From contig JAHEKA010000005.1 of the NCBI GenBank assembly GCA_024638585.1, positions 1 through 20,156 on the forward strand: a DNA stretch of 20,156 bases, given 5' to 3'. Made by a program: the position numbers and the translations under genes. Positions 1-8,255 of the stretch are shown one piece after another (position 1 is the stretch's first letter; the number at the start of each line of letters is the position of its first letter). The DNA is from Rhodospirillales bacterium (GTDB lineage Bacteria; Pseudomonadota; Alphaproteobacteria; SMXQ01). Under the pieces are notes generated by a model, which made no database searches, was not told the origin of the DNA, and saw only the letters and a list, made by a program, of their open reading frames with translations.

Positions 1-103
1 CGCTCTGGTCCTGCTGACGGATCACCGCATCGCGGATGCGTTCGGGCAGGTTCTCCGTACGCGCGGCGCGTATATGCTCGGCAATCATGTCTCGCAAAGC
101 CAT
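1..103 (-). CDS. N-terminus of a protein, possibly an adenylate/guanylate cyclase (partial)
   Basis: Only the first 34 codons are present; the gene runs off the left edge. It starts with ATG at 103 (minus strand), preceded by a good ribosome binding site, GGGAGAG, 5 bases upstream. The visible protein begins MALRDMIAEHIRAARTENLP and ends IRDAVIRQQDQS. It is short, charged and helical, with no membrane segment yet. The R-x-x-x-RQQ-x-x-S stretch resembles what I remember of the segment just before the first membrane helix in alphaproteobacterial membrane-bound class III adenylate/guanylate cyclases. That is recollection of family sequences, not a search result. The position fits: it is the last visible gene of a run with a cyclic-nucleotide-binding protein and an MBL hydrolase, 53 bases downstream of the latter. 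That it is a gene is fairly sure; the cyclase call is tentative. Confidence 0.6.
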   Translation of the reverse strand, partial: MALRDMIAEHIRAARTENLPERIRDAVIRQQDQS

Positions 104-156
104 TCAACTCTCCCTGCCCTGGCCTCGGCCTGTACCGGCACGCGCCCGGCATGGGC

Positions 157-990
157 TTAGGGGACCAGGACCATCCCTTCGCGCGCCACGATGGAGCCGA
201 CCCTGCGTTTTTCCAACTGACCGGCAATCACATCCATGGCATCGTCATCGTGGCCGGGGTCGTGATGGAAAGCGACAAAGACCTTGACCCCGGCAAGATC
301 GGCGAGGCGCGCGCCTTCTTCCCAGGTGGAATGGCCCCAGCCCCGCCGCGCCTTGAATTCCGCCGACGTGAAAGTCGAATCGTAGATCATGATGTCGGCT
401 TCGCGCACCAGGCGCAGAATGTTCTCGTCGTCCTCGCCAGGGACATGTTCGGTGTCGGTGACATAACAGACCGAGCGGCCATCGAAATTGATGCGGTAGC
501 CGGCTGCGCCATTGGGATGATTAAGGGCCGCCGTTTCCACTTCGATCCCGGGTTGGGGCGAAAAGCTCTCGCCGGCAACGAATTCGTTGAAATGGAGTTT
601 GGCGTTGAGCGCATCCAACGGCAAAGGGAACAGTGGCGCCTGCATCATGGCCGAGATCGCCGCGCGCAGGCTGGTCCCGCCGTCGAACCGGCCGGACCAC
701 AGGGACAAGGCGGCGCCGGCGGTCTGCGCCGGCTGGAAGAACGGCAGGCCCACCAGGTGATCGATATGGGCATGGGAAAATAGAATGTCCATCGCGCCGA
801 CCTTGCGATCGGCCAGTTCCATGCCGAGTAGCCTGGCGCCGGTTCCGCAATCGACCACCAGGACATGGGGACCGCAATTGATCTCTAGACAGGAAGTATT
901 GCCGCCGTAGCGGATGGTGTCGGGGCCCGGACAGGCAAGAGACCCACGCACGCCCCAGAAACGGAGCCAGAAAGTTTCATCGGGAAGCAT
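157..990 (-). CDS. MBL-fold metallo-hydrolase, phosphodiesterase-like
   Basis: This is a 277-residue cytoplasmic protein with no signal peptide. It has the metallo-beta-lactamase fold signature HAHIDH (residues 73-78, the H-x-H-x-D-H dinuclear metal site). Further likely metal ligands are H158, D179 in TDTEH, and H220 or H242/H243. The N-terminal block FWGVRGSLACPGPDTIRYGG (residues 11-30) and the YDSTF and GHSTWEEG blocks are typical of the MBL branch that includes PhnP-like and cyclic-phosphodiesterase-like enzymes and tRNase Z relatives. A phosphodiester substrate is plausible, and a cyclic nucleotide would suit the neighbours, but that is inference. The start at 990 has only a weak ribosome binding site, suggesting coupling or loose initiation within the minus-strand run. 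It lies 75 bases downstream of the cNMP-binding gene. Confidence 0.88.
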   Translation of the reverse strand: MLPDETFWLRFWGVRGSLACPGPDTIRYGGNTSCLEINCGPHVLVVDCGTGARLLGMELADRKVGAMDILFSHAHIDHLVGLPFFQPAQTAGAALSLWSGRFDGGTSLRAAISAMMQAPLFPLPLDALNAKLHFNEFVAGESFSPQPGIEVETAALNHPNGAAGYRINFDGRSVCYVTDTEHVPGEDDENILRLVREADIMIYDSTFTSAEFKARRGWGHSTWEEGARLADLAGVKVFVAFHHDPGHDDDAMDVIAGQLEKRRVGSIVAREGMVLVP

Positions 991-1065
991 AGATTGAGCG
1001 GCTCCATCCGGGGGCCGGGGTGTGGCTGCCCGCGCGCCGGCCGCGATCAGAGCAAAGGGAGCGCA

Positions 1066-1518
1066 TCACTGCTCGGTGCCTTCCATGGTCCGTTCCACCA
1101 GTTGCTGGGTGGTGCGCTCCAGGCGATTGGCCAATTCTATGGTGATCTCAAGCGCCATTCCGGGAAATTCCGTCAGCATCGGCATGAAGACGTCCTTGGG
1201 AATGCGCAGCGCCGTCACTTCGCCCTTGGCCCTGACGCTGGCCGTGCGGGGCTTGTTGCAGATCATCGCGATCTCGCCGATCAGCTCGTTGGCCCCCAAC
1301 TTGGCCACCACCGCCTCCTCCTCCCCCACAAGGATTTCCGCCTCCCCTTCGAGAATGATATACGCGCTATCGCCTTCGTCACCGGACCGGAAAAAGAACC
1401 GACCGTCGTCGAAAGTCAGACGCTCGCTGGCAAAGGCAAGCAGCTTGAGCCGCGCCGGATCCACCTTGGAAAACAAGGGGATTCTCTTAATGACGTCGAC
1501 TTCTTCCACCAGACTCAT
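1066..1518 (-). CDS. Cyclic-nucleotide-binding domain protein (Crp-like sensor domain only)
   Basis: The 150-residue protein is essentially one cNMP-binding domain. Helix A and the first beta strands are in residues 6-60. The phosphate-binding cassette is at about 79-95 (LIGEIAMICNKPRTASV), with the conserved Gly-Glu pair (G81, E82) and the Arg that grips the cyclic phosphate (R91, in PRTAS). A C-terminal helix spans about 110-145. The binding residues are intact, so it should bind cAMP or cGMP. There is no DNA-binding helix-turn-helix as in Crp/Fnr and no kinase domain, so it probably works by protein contact. The ATG at 1518 has a strong GGGGGAG site upstream. It sits between the degenerate ABC protein and the MBL hydrolase on the same strand, which makes either a possible partner. 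Confidence 0.9.
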   Translation of the reverse strand: MSLVEEVDVIKRIPLFSKVDPARLKLLAFASERLTFDDGRFFFRSGDEGDSAYIILEGEAEILVGEEEAVVAKLGANELIGEIAMICNKPRTASVRAKGEVTALRIPKDVFMPMLTEFPGMALEITIELANRLERTTQQLVERTMEGTEQ

Positions 1519-1573
1519 GTCAACTCCCCCACTGCAGCACTATCGGCGATCCACCGCCCCTGGTGCAAGCGTC

Positions 1574-1595
1574 TTGGCCCAACCCCTGGGCCCAA
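1574..1595 (-). other. Intercistronic GC-rich hairpin
   Basis: Read on the minus strand, TTGGGCCC and GGGCCAA pair around a short loop, giving a 7-bp stem with one bulged G. It begins three bases after the stop codon of the ABC-like gene. No T-run follows, so it is not a standard intrinsic terminator. It may protect or divide the transcript, or attenuate read-through into the cNMP-binding gene. Confidence 0.4.
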
Positions 1596-1597
1596 CA

Positions 1598-4210
1598 TTA
1601 TTCCGCAACCGCCCCCAGCACCGGCGCGTCTTCGGCAATCTTGCCCTTATCCATGGTGACGACCCGCGGAAAGAGCTGGGCCAATTCCTTTTGCGAGAGA
1701 CAGGCGACCACTCTTCTTTCCCGGCATTCCTCCCTGATCCTGGCGATCGCCTCGATCTGGGCGGCGCCGTCGAGGGAATTCAGACAATCATTTAGAATCA
1801 GGGTATCCGGCCGTTTCAGGACCTGACGCGCGATCATCACTTTCTGGCGCTGCGCCGGGCTTAACATGGCCCCGCCGGGACCCACGTGGTAATCGAGGCC
1901 GAACCGCATGACCGTTCTCCGCAAATTGAGGGAGTCGATCACCTCCTTGATGATCTCACCGACCCGTTCTTTAGCCTTGGGCTGGCCATAGACGACCTTG
2001 CCGAACAGGATGTTGTCCTGAAGCGTCGCCCAGCGGTTGACCTTATCGGGATCGAAAAATTCGAAGCTCGGCTTGAGGGAGTCCGGTAGGTCGCGGGCGA
2101 ATTCCTTCCGTGCCTCTAAGATCTTCATGATCAGCTGGTCGTTGATGAGACCCAGGCGGTGGCGCGTGGGAACCAACTGGAAGAAGAGGGAGAGCAGTTG
2201 GCTTTTCTGGGCCGCCTTGAGCCGCCGTGCGCCCTTGTCCTTGATGAATTGAACGAGTTCTACGATCTCGGGCAGCTCGTCGGCGCTGATAAAACTGAAG
2301 CGTTCGAACAGCTCGTTTCCGGGATCGATGTCCGAGAACAGGTCGACCATCAGCTCGGCGACCTGAATCGAGATCTCGGTGGCGCTATCGAGGAGGTCGA
2401 CGTGATTCAGGACTCGGCGCATATAGGCCTCCTGGCCGAGCGAGGCAGCATCCAGCACTCCCTCCACCGAAGCACCGAACATGATGTTTTCACCCACCGA
2501 TGCACTGTGATTGAAGGCGCCGGGATCGAATGGCTCGATCAGCTGACCCAACTCCGGATCGGTCAGCCGGTCGCGGATGGCCCGGCGTGCCTCAAGCAAA
2601 CGCGCACCGGTCTCGCTATCGCGATCGAAATCTCCCGTGCTGCGCAGGCCCATCTCATAGAGGTCGCTGTTCATCCCCACACACCCCAACACTTCGATGG
2701 TGCGGTCGGCCAGCTCTTCCTGAGACGTTACGCCCGCCCGCTTGAGATCCACCCAGTCGGCAGCAAGCAGCAGCGGCGGATTGCCCGACAATTTGGCCTC
2801 GGCCAGATACTGCTTCTCATAAGCCGCCCATTCCGGGCTGTCTTCTCCGGGGCCGACCGGTTCCTGTTTGAGCCCTAAATAGAGGTTGTCCTTCAAGGTA
2901 CCGGCGAACAGGAACGGATCGTTGCCGACATAGCCCAACCGGCGCCCCAGGCGTTCCCGCGGCATCCGCGAGAGGGCCTTCCCGCCCAACGTCAGCTGTC
3001 CGGTGGTGGGCGGTAGCAGCCCGCCCAGCAACAGGCCCAACTCGAACCTTCCGCTTGTCTCGATTCCGGTGATCGCGACATGCTCACCCCCGGCAATGTC
3101 GAGGGACACATCGTCCAGATTCTTGAACTCGTGATCGTCGACAACCGTGACGTTGGCCAGTTTGAAATCGCCGAGCGGGGCATCTTCCTCCGGCGTTTCG
3201 GTGGCAAGGGGCGGTTCCGGCAGCAGCCTGGCGGGATCGAAGCAACGCACCACCTGTTCGTACTTCACCTTGATGGCGGCCTGCTGCTGGTAATAGTTGA
3301 GAAGTTCCTTCCAGGGGCTGGCCAGGTCTTTGTAAGCAGCCAGGATCGCCACCAGGGCGCCCAGGGTGAGATCGCCCTTGATCACCAGGTAACCGCCGAT
3401 CGAGAAGAAGAAGAACGGCGTCAACTGGCCCAGAAAGGCATTCAGGAACTTGATCAGGAACTTGCGCCGGTAGATCTTGTATCGGATCGAATAAATCCGG
3501 CCCAAACGGTCGGAAATTCGCGTCCGGAAAAAGCGGCTGGCATCGTTGGCGTGGATGTCCGTCACGCCGCGCACGCTTTCGCCGATGACGTTGGCGAGGC
3601 GGCGGATTTCGCGGACCCGGCGCCGGTTGTAATGCAGCAGCCGCTTCTGCAGGATCGGAATCAGGATCGCCTGGATCGGATACAGCGAAATGGCGGCCAG
3701 GCCCAGGACGACATCCTGCATGAACATGAAGAAGAGGATCACCAGCAGGGTACCGCCGTAGAAAGCCGGAACCGAAATGGCGGCACCGACGAACCCGCCA
3801 ACGGATTCGACCTCGCCGGTGATCATGGGAATCAACTCACCCTGGGGGATGCGCCGGAAATGCGGCAGGGGGAAGCGGAGGATGCGGTCGTAAAGCTGGA
3901 ACCGAAGCCGGCGCAGCATCCGTTCGCCCACTTTGCCCTTGTATATTTCCAGGAAGTACTTGAACCCGCCGTTGATGAAGACCAGCGCCAGGAACACGAA
4001 GGACAGCGCCAGCAGGTAAGGCACCTGATCGAACTGCAGCCCCAGAACGGTGCGGGGGAAATCCTTTCCGCCGATCGCTTCGTTGATGATGATCTTGGGC
4101 AGATCGAGGGAGAAATAGAGGAACGGGAACGACAGCACCGTTATCGTCAAAATGACGATCTGCTGGCGCATGCTGTAGCGGAAGACGAATTGAAAGAGGG
4201 TGTCTTGCAT
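1598..4210 (-). CDS. ABC-exporter-like membrane protein with a degenerate, enlarged nucleotide-binding domain
   Basis: This is an 870-residue protein. Residues 1 to about 300 form a type IV ABC exporter membrane domain, with hydrophobic helices near 16-38, 63-82, 141-166, 168-190, 252-278 and 281-296. From about 347 an ABC ATPase fold begins, but its motifs are broken. Walker A reads GIETSGRF (382-389; K to R, S/T to F), and the Q-loop Gln is N430. The signature is LSPAQ (783-787), the Walker B end is LILNDC (804-809) in place of LLLDEP, and the H-loop His is Q840. Normal half-transporters are about 580-620 residues. The excess is an insertion between the Q-loop and signature (about 447-715) carrying two more copies of the TLxDNIxFG-type motif (see findings). 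The reading frame is intact and coding looks normal, so it appears to be a maintained pseudo-ATPase rather than a pseudogene. The ATG at 4210 has no clear ribosome binding site. It is first in the minus-strand run with the cNMP-binding gene. Confidence 0.88.
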   Translation of the reverse strand: MQDTLFQFVFRYSMRQQIVILTITVLSFPFLYFSLDLPKIIINEAIGGKDFPRTVLGLQFDQVPYLLALSFVFLALVFINGGFKYFLEIYKGKVGERMLRRLRFQLYDRILRFPLPHFRRIPQGELIPMITGEVESVGGFVGAAISVPAFYGGTLLVILFFMFMQDVVLGLAAISLYPIQAILIPILQKRLLHYNRRRVREIRRLANVIGESVRGVTDIHANDASRFFRTRISDRLGRIYSIRYKIYRRKFLIKFLNAFLGQLTPFFFFSIGGYLVIKGDLTLGALVAILAAYKDLASPWKELLNYYQQQAAIKVKYEQVVRCFDPARLLPEPPLATETPEEDAPLGDFKLANVTVVDDHEFKNLDDVSLDIAGGEHVAITGIETSGRFELGLLLGGLLPPTTGQLTLGGKALSRMPRERLGRRLGYVGNDPFLFAGTLKDNLYLGLKQEPVGPGEDSPEWAAYEKQYLAEAKLSGNPPLLLAADWVDLKRAGVTSQEELADRTIEVLGCVGMNSDLYEMGLRSTGDFDRDSETGARLLEARRAIRDRLTDPELGQLIEPFDPGAFNHSASVGENIMFGASVEGVLDAASLGQEAYMRRVLNHVDLLDSATEISIQVAELMVDLFSDIDPGNELFERFSFISADELPEIVELVQFIKDKGARRLKAAQKSQLLSLFFQLVPTRHRLGLINDQLIMKILEARKEFARDLPDSLKPSFEFFDPDKVNRWATLQDNILFGKVVYGQPKAKERVGEIIKEVIDSLNLRRTVMRFGLDYHVGPGGAMLSPAQRQKVMIARQVLKRPDTLILNDCLNSLDGAAQIEAIARIREECRERRVVACLSQKELAQLFPRVVTMDKGKIAEDAPVLGAVAE

Positions 4211-4329
4211 GGAAGAACCGCTTTACCGGCCGGGCGACCCAGACGCGCGCACCACCCACGGCCAGGGAACATGGATCACACCACATCCTGGTTTGTCACG
4301 ATAGTACCCCAAGCCGACACCGTATAGTA

Positions 4330-4358
4330 TTGTTTCGGGGTTCTGCAAAATCCATATA
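4330..4358 (+). promoter_or_regulatory. Candidate sigma-70 promoter for the peptide importer operon
   Basis: The 197-bp region between the divergent genes (4211-4407) is the most AT-rich part of the neighbourhood. TTGTTT (4330-4335) is followed after 17 bases by CATATA (4353-4358), or after 19 bases by TATATA (4355-4360). A start site here would leave a leader of about 40 bases before the ATG at 4408. No minus-strand promoter for the ABC-like gene stands out in the same gap. Confidence 0.38.
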
Positions 4359-4407
4359 TAGATAAGGATAAGAGACCGTTGCGTGAGACGGCGGCGGGTG
4401 GGGACTG

Positions 4408-6312
4408 ATGGCTGATCTTCTGCAAATCGAGGATTTGGAGATTGCGTTCGACCTGTTGGGCGGGCGCACGACCGCGGTCGATAAGGTCAGTTTTCGCGTT
4501 CCCCATGGCCGGACGGTGGCCCTGGTCGGCGAATCGGGATCGGGAAAATCGGTTATTTCCCAAGCCATCATGGGCATTCTGCCGAAGTCGGCCCGGATCC
4601 TGGGCGGCTCCATCCTCTATAGCGATAGCCCGGACGACACGGGAACGGTCACGGACATCGCCGCGCTGGACCCTTCAAGCCCGGAGATGCGCGACATCCG
4701 CGGCGAACGTATTGCCATCATCTTCCAGGAGCCGATGACGTCGCTGTCGTCGCTGCACACCATCGGCAACCAGATCTGCGAAGCCCTGCACCTTCATCAC
4801 CCCGACGTCTCGCCCGAAGACGGCCGACAGCAGGCCGCGGCGATGCTGGGTCGGGTCGGCTTTCCCGATCCGGAAAAGGCGCTTCGGACCTACCCCTTCG
4901 AACTGTCGGGAGGCCTGCGCCAGAGGGCGATGATCGCCATGTCCCTGATCTGCCGCCCGGCCCTGTTGATCGCCGATGAACCCACCACCGCGCTCGATGT
5001 CACCATCCAGGCGCAGATCCTCAAATTGATTAAGGACCTGCAATCGGAGTTTGGCATGGCGGTGTTGATGATCACCCACGATCTCGGCGTGGTCGCCAAC
5101 CTGGCGGACGAGGTCGTGGTGCTGTACCGCGGTCAGGTCATGGAACAGGGCACGGTCACGGACATCTTCTCTGCGCCGGGCCACCCCTACCTCAAAGGGC
5201 TCCTGCATGCCGTGCCCCGCTTCAACATGGCGGAAGGCGAACGGCTGACACCCTTGCGAGCCATCAGTCATACCACCAGCGAGTATTTTTCCGCCACCCA
5301 CGGGGATGATCGGGAGAAACCCAAGGACACCCCACTGTTGCGCGCGGAAGGGCTGACAAAATCGTTCCGGATCCGCAGTTCCGGCATGTTCGCAGGTGCC
5401 GCCGCCCGGATGACGGTGAAGGCGGTGGACGATGTCAGCCTGGAGATCCGCCACGGGGAATGTCTTGGGCTGGTCGGGGAAAGCGGCTGCGGTAAGACGA
5501 CACTGTCGAAGATCATTCTCGGTGCGATTCGCCCCGATCAGGGCAAGGTCATCTTCGACGACGACGGACATATGACCGACGTACTGTCCCTGCCGCCGGA
5601 ACGGCGCATGTCGTTCCGGCGCAAGGCCCAATTCGTCTTCCAGGATCCGTTCGGGTCTCTCAACCCGCGCATGACGGTGGCCGACATCGTCGCCGAGCCG
5701 CTTCTGATCCATGGGCTTGGCGACCACGCGAGCCGCATGGAGACGGTGCGCGAATGTCTGGGCCTGGTCGGCCTCGACGTGCGCTCGATGGCGCGCTACC
5801 CGCACAGCTTCTCCGGCGGTCAACGTCAAAGGATCGGCATCGCCCGCGCATTGGCGCTGAAGCCCGAGCTCCTGATCCTCGACGAGCCCGTCTCCGCACT
5901 CGACGTTTCGATCCAGGCGCAGGTGCTGAACCTGCTGACCGACCTCCGCAACGAACTGGGGCTGACCTATCTGTTCATTTCCCATAACCTCGCGGTGGTG
6001 AATTACGTGGCCGAGCGCATCATCGTCATGTGCGCGGGCCGCGTCGTCGAATCCGCGGACAAGGAGACACTTTTCACCCAGCCGCTGCATCCCTATACCC
6101 AAGCGCTGTTGGCGGCCGTGCCCGAGCCGGACTTGGACCACCCGCTCGATCTTCATGCCCTGATGGAGGGCCGCTGTTCCGATCCATCGGCCTGGCCCGC
6201 CCCCTACACCATTGACGACGCCAATGCGCCGGCGCTCCGCAACGTGGGCGGCGGGCATTTCGTCCGGAGCGGGCAAGGGGCGGAACTCGGTGCCGCGGTG
6301 AGCCAGACATGA
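4408..6312 (+). CDS. Peptide ABC importer, fused double ATP-binding subunit (YejF/DppDF type)
   Basis: This 634-residue protein has two complete ABC ATPase domains that energise uptake by the two permeases encoded downstream. Domain 1 (about 3-270) has Walker A GESGSGKS (41-48), Q-loop Q107, signature LSGGL (166-170), Walker B LLIADE and His 224. Domain 2 (about 310-580) has Walker A GESGCGKT (357-364), Q-loop Q412, signature FSGGQ (468-472), Walker B LLILDE and His 526. Each domain ends with the HPY-x(3)-LL-x-AVP motif (HPYLKGLLHAVP, HPYTQALLAAVP) typical of oligopeptide/nickel transporters, so the family call is firm. All catalytic motifs are intact, in contrast to the ABC-like gene across the divergent gap. 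The ATG at 4408 follows GGTGGGGACTG. The stop overlaps the next start (ATGA), so it heads a translationally coupled operon. The substrate is unknown. Confidence 0.95.
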   Translation: MADLLQIEDLEIAFDLLGGRTTAVDKVSFRVPHGRTVALVGESGSGKSVISQAIMGILPKSARILGGSILYSDSPDDTGTVTDIAALDPSSPEMRDIRGERIAIIFQEPMTSLSSLHTIGNQICEALHLHHPDVSPEDGRQQAAAMLGRVGFPDPEKALRTYPFELSGGLRQRAMIAMSLICRPALLIADEPTTALDVTIQAQILKLIKDLQSEFGMAVLMITHDLGVVANLADEVVVLYRGQVMEQGTVTDIFSAPGHPYLKGLLHAVPRFNMAEGERLTPLRAISHTTSEYFSATHGDDREKPKDTPLLRAEGLTKSFRIRSSGMFAGAAARMTVKAVDDVSLEIRHGECLGLVGESGCGKTTLSKIILGAIRPDQGKVIFDDDGHMTDVLSLPPERRMSFRRKAQFVFQDPFGSLNPRMTVADIVAEPLLIHGLGDHASRMETVRECLGLVGLDVRSMARYPHSFSGGQRQRIGIARALALKPELLILDEPVSALDVSIQAQVLNLLTDLRNELGLTYLFISHNLAVVNYVAERIIVMCAGRVVESADKETLFTQPLHPYTQALLAAVPEPDLDHPLDLHALMEGRCSDPSAWPAPYTIDDANAPALRNVGGGHFVRSGQGAELGAAVSQT

Positions 6313-8246
6313 GGCACCTTGCCAGCCTTCTATTTTGCGCGACCCTGGCGGCGTTCCTCGCCGTTGCCGGTTGGGGCCCGGCCCAGGGAGAATCGAAGGC
6401 GAAGCGGTCCTATATCAGCCCGTTCTATTTCGGCCATAGCGAACTGTCCGGCGCCCTGCCCAAGGTCGAAAAGCGATTGCCCCGTGTGCCCTTGGTCACA
6501 CATCTGGGGCCGACACAAAGGATCGGGCGCCATGGCGGCACGATCTGGCTCTTGGTCGGCCGGGAACGCGATACCCGCCTGATGGTGGTATACGGCTATG
6601 CCCGGCTGGTGCGTTACGACGAAAATTTCCAGCTAGGTCCGGATATCCTGGAGAAGTACGACGTCAAGGAAGGGCGGATCTTCACGCTCCACCTGCGCCC
6701 TGGGCACCGCTGGTCGGACGGCCATCCTTTCACCGCGGAAGACTTCAAATACTATTGGGAAGATGTCGCGCATAATCGCGAGCTGACGCCGGGCAGCCTG
6801 CCCAAGGCGCTCCTGGTGGATGGCAAACCGCCGCGGTTCGAGGTGCTGAGCCCGACCCGCGTCCGCTATACCTGGGACAAGCCCAATCCCCATTTCCTGC
6901 CCGCCTTGGCCGGGGCTGCGCCGCGCTTCATCTTCCGGCCTGCCCACTATCTCAAACGGTTCCACGCCAAATACGCGAAACCGCAGATGCTGCAAATGGC
7001 GGCCGCGAAACTTCGGCTTCACAACTGGACGGCCCTCCATAGCCTCAAGGACAACCCCTACCGTTTCGACAATCCCGACTTGCCGACCCTGCAGCCGTGG
7101 CGCAACACCACCCATGGGCCGGCCCAGCGCTTCATCTTCCTGCGCAATCCCTACTTCCATCGGATCGATCCAGAGGGACGCCAACTGCCCTATATCGACC
7201 GGGTCATCCTCAGGGTTTCGAGCCCGTCGCTGATCGCCGCCAAGGCCATGGGCGGCGAGTCGGACCTTCAGGCCCGCAGCCTCGCTTTCAATCAATACAC
7301 CTTCCTCAAGGAGGGTGAAAAGCGCCGTCCCTACGACGTCCGTTTGTGGAAGACCGCGCGCGGCGCGCACCTCGCGCTCTATCCCAATCTCAATGTCAAC
7401 GATCCGGCCTGGCAAGAACTGTTCCGCGATACCCGGTTCCGACGTGCGTTGTCGCTCGGGATCAACCGGCACGAGATAAATCAGGTCCTGTATTACGGCC
7501 TGGGGACGGAAGGCAATAATTCGGTCCTGCCACAAAGCCGGCTCTATGACGAGTCACAGCGGTTCCGCTGGGCCAAGTTCGATCTCAAGCGGGCCAACAA
7601 GCTGCTCGACGAGATCGGCCTGACCAAGCGCAATGGCCGGGGCCTCCGGCTGCTGCCCGACGGTCGGCCGATGGAGATCATCGTCGAATCGTCGGGAGAA
7701 CATACCGAACAGACAGATATCCTGGAACTGGTCCATGATTCCTGGCTCAAGCTCGGCATTAAGCTCTATTCGAAGCCGGGCCAGCGCGAGGTGCTGCGCA
7801 AGCGGGTCAATTCGGGCCTGACCATGATGTCGATCTGGTCGGGACTGGCCGCCGGCGTTGCCACCGCCGATATCAGCCCCGCAGAGCTCGCGCCCACCAA
7901 TCCCTACCAGTTCCATTGGCCGCGCTGGGGCGATTGGTACAATACCGACGGCAAGGCGGGCGAGCCCCCGACCCTTCCCGTCGCCAAGAAACTCTTGAAG
8001 CTCTATCACGATTGGGAAACGGCAAGCACCTATGACGAGCGGGCCGCAGCCTGGCGCCAGATGCTGGAAATCCACGCGGACGAGGTCTTGACCTTCGGCT
8101 TGATCGCGGCCATCCCCCAGCCAGTGGTGGTCAGCCGCAGGCTGCGCAACGTACCTAAGGAAGCCATCTACAGTTGGGATCCCGGCGCCTATTTCGGAAT
8201 CCACAATATCGACCTGTTCTGGGTCGCGCACCCCAGGAAGAGGTAG
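6309..8246 (+). CDS. Periplasmic substrate-binding protein of the peptide ABC importer (SBP family 5)
   Basis: A 645-residue solute receptor, probably for peptides or peptide-like compounds, delivering to the permeases encoded next. Residues 1-27 form a Sec signal peptide (hydrophobic core LASLLFCATLAAFLAVAG, cleavage near AQG-ES). There is no lipobox, so it should be soluble in the periplasm rather than a lipoprotein. The family 5 core is clear: VYGYARLVRYDENF, then LRPGHRWSDGHPFTAEDFKY (about 120-145), a motif near-universal in Dpp/Opp binding proteins. Later blocks LFRDTRFRRALSLGINR and ILELVHDSWLKLGI also fit. At 645 residues it is about 100 longer than DppA/OppA and closer to YejA-type receptors. 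The ATG at 6309 overlaps the ATPase stop by 4 bases. It ends 9 bases before the first permease. Confidence 0.93.
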   Translation: MRHLASLLFCATLAAFLAVAGWGPAQGESKAKRSYISPFYFGHSELSGALPKVEKRLPRVPLVTHLGPTQRIGRHGGTIWLLVGRERDTRLMVVYGYARLVRYDENFQLGPDILEKYDVKEGRIFTLHLRPGHRWSDGHPFTAEDFKYYWEDVAHNRELTPGSLPKALLVDGKPPRFEVLSPTRVRYTWDKPNPHFLPALAGAAPRFIFRPAHYLKRFHAKYAKPQMLQMAAAKLRLHNWTALHSLKDNPYRFDNPDLPTLQPWRNTTHGPAQRFIFLRNPYFHRIDPEGRQLPYIDRVILRVSSPSLIAAKAMGGESDLQARSLAFNQYTFLKEGEKRRPYDVRLWKTARGAHLALYPNLNVNDPAWQELFRDTRFRRALSLGINRHEINQVLYYGLGTEGNNSVLPQSRLYDESQRFRWAKFDLKRANKLLDEIGLTKRNGRGLRLLPDGRPMEIIVESSGEHTEQTDILELVHDSWLKLGIKLYSKPGQREVLRKRVNSGLTMMSIWSGLAAGVATADISPAELAPTNPYQFHWPRWGDWYNTDGKAGEPPTLPVAKKLLKLYHDWETASTYDERAAAWRQMLEIHADEVLTFGLIAAIPQPVVVSRRLRNVPKEAIYSWDPGAYFGIHNIDLFWVAHPRKR

Positions 8247-8255
8247 CGGGCGGCC

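Noticed and set aside
1022..1795. A plus-strand frame opposite the cNMP-binding gene
   Set aside because: Ser/Arg/Pro-rich translation without a domain; the minus strand encodes a textbook cNMP-binding domain.
3080..4327. A 415-codon plus-strand frame opposite the ABC-like gene
   Set aside because: Opposite a protein with clear membrane helices; its own translation is low-complexity Gln/Glu/Asp-rich with no domain and no ribosome binding site.
4675..6276. A 533-codon open frame on the minus strand opposite the fused ATPase gene
   Set aside because: It is the antisense shadow of a gene with two full sets of ABC motifs; its translation is rich in His, Arg and Gln and has no recognisable domain.
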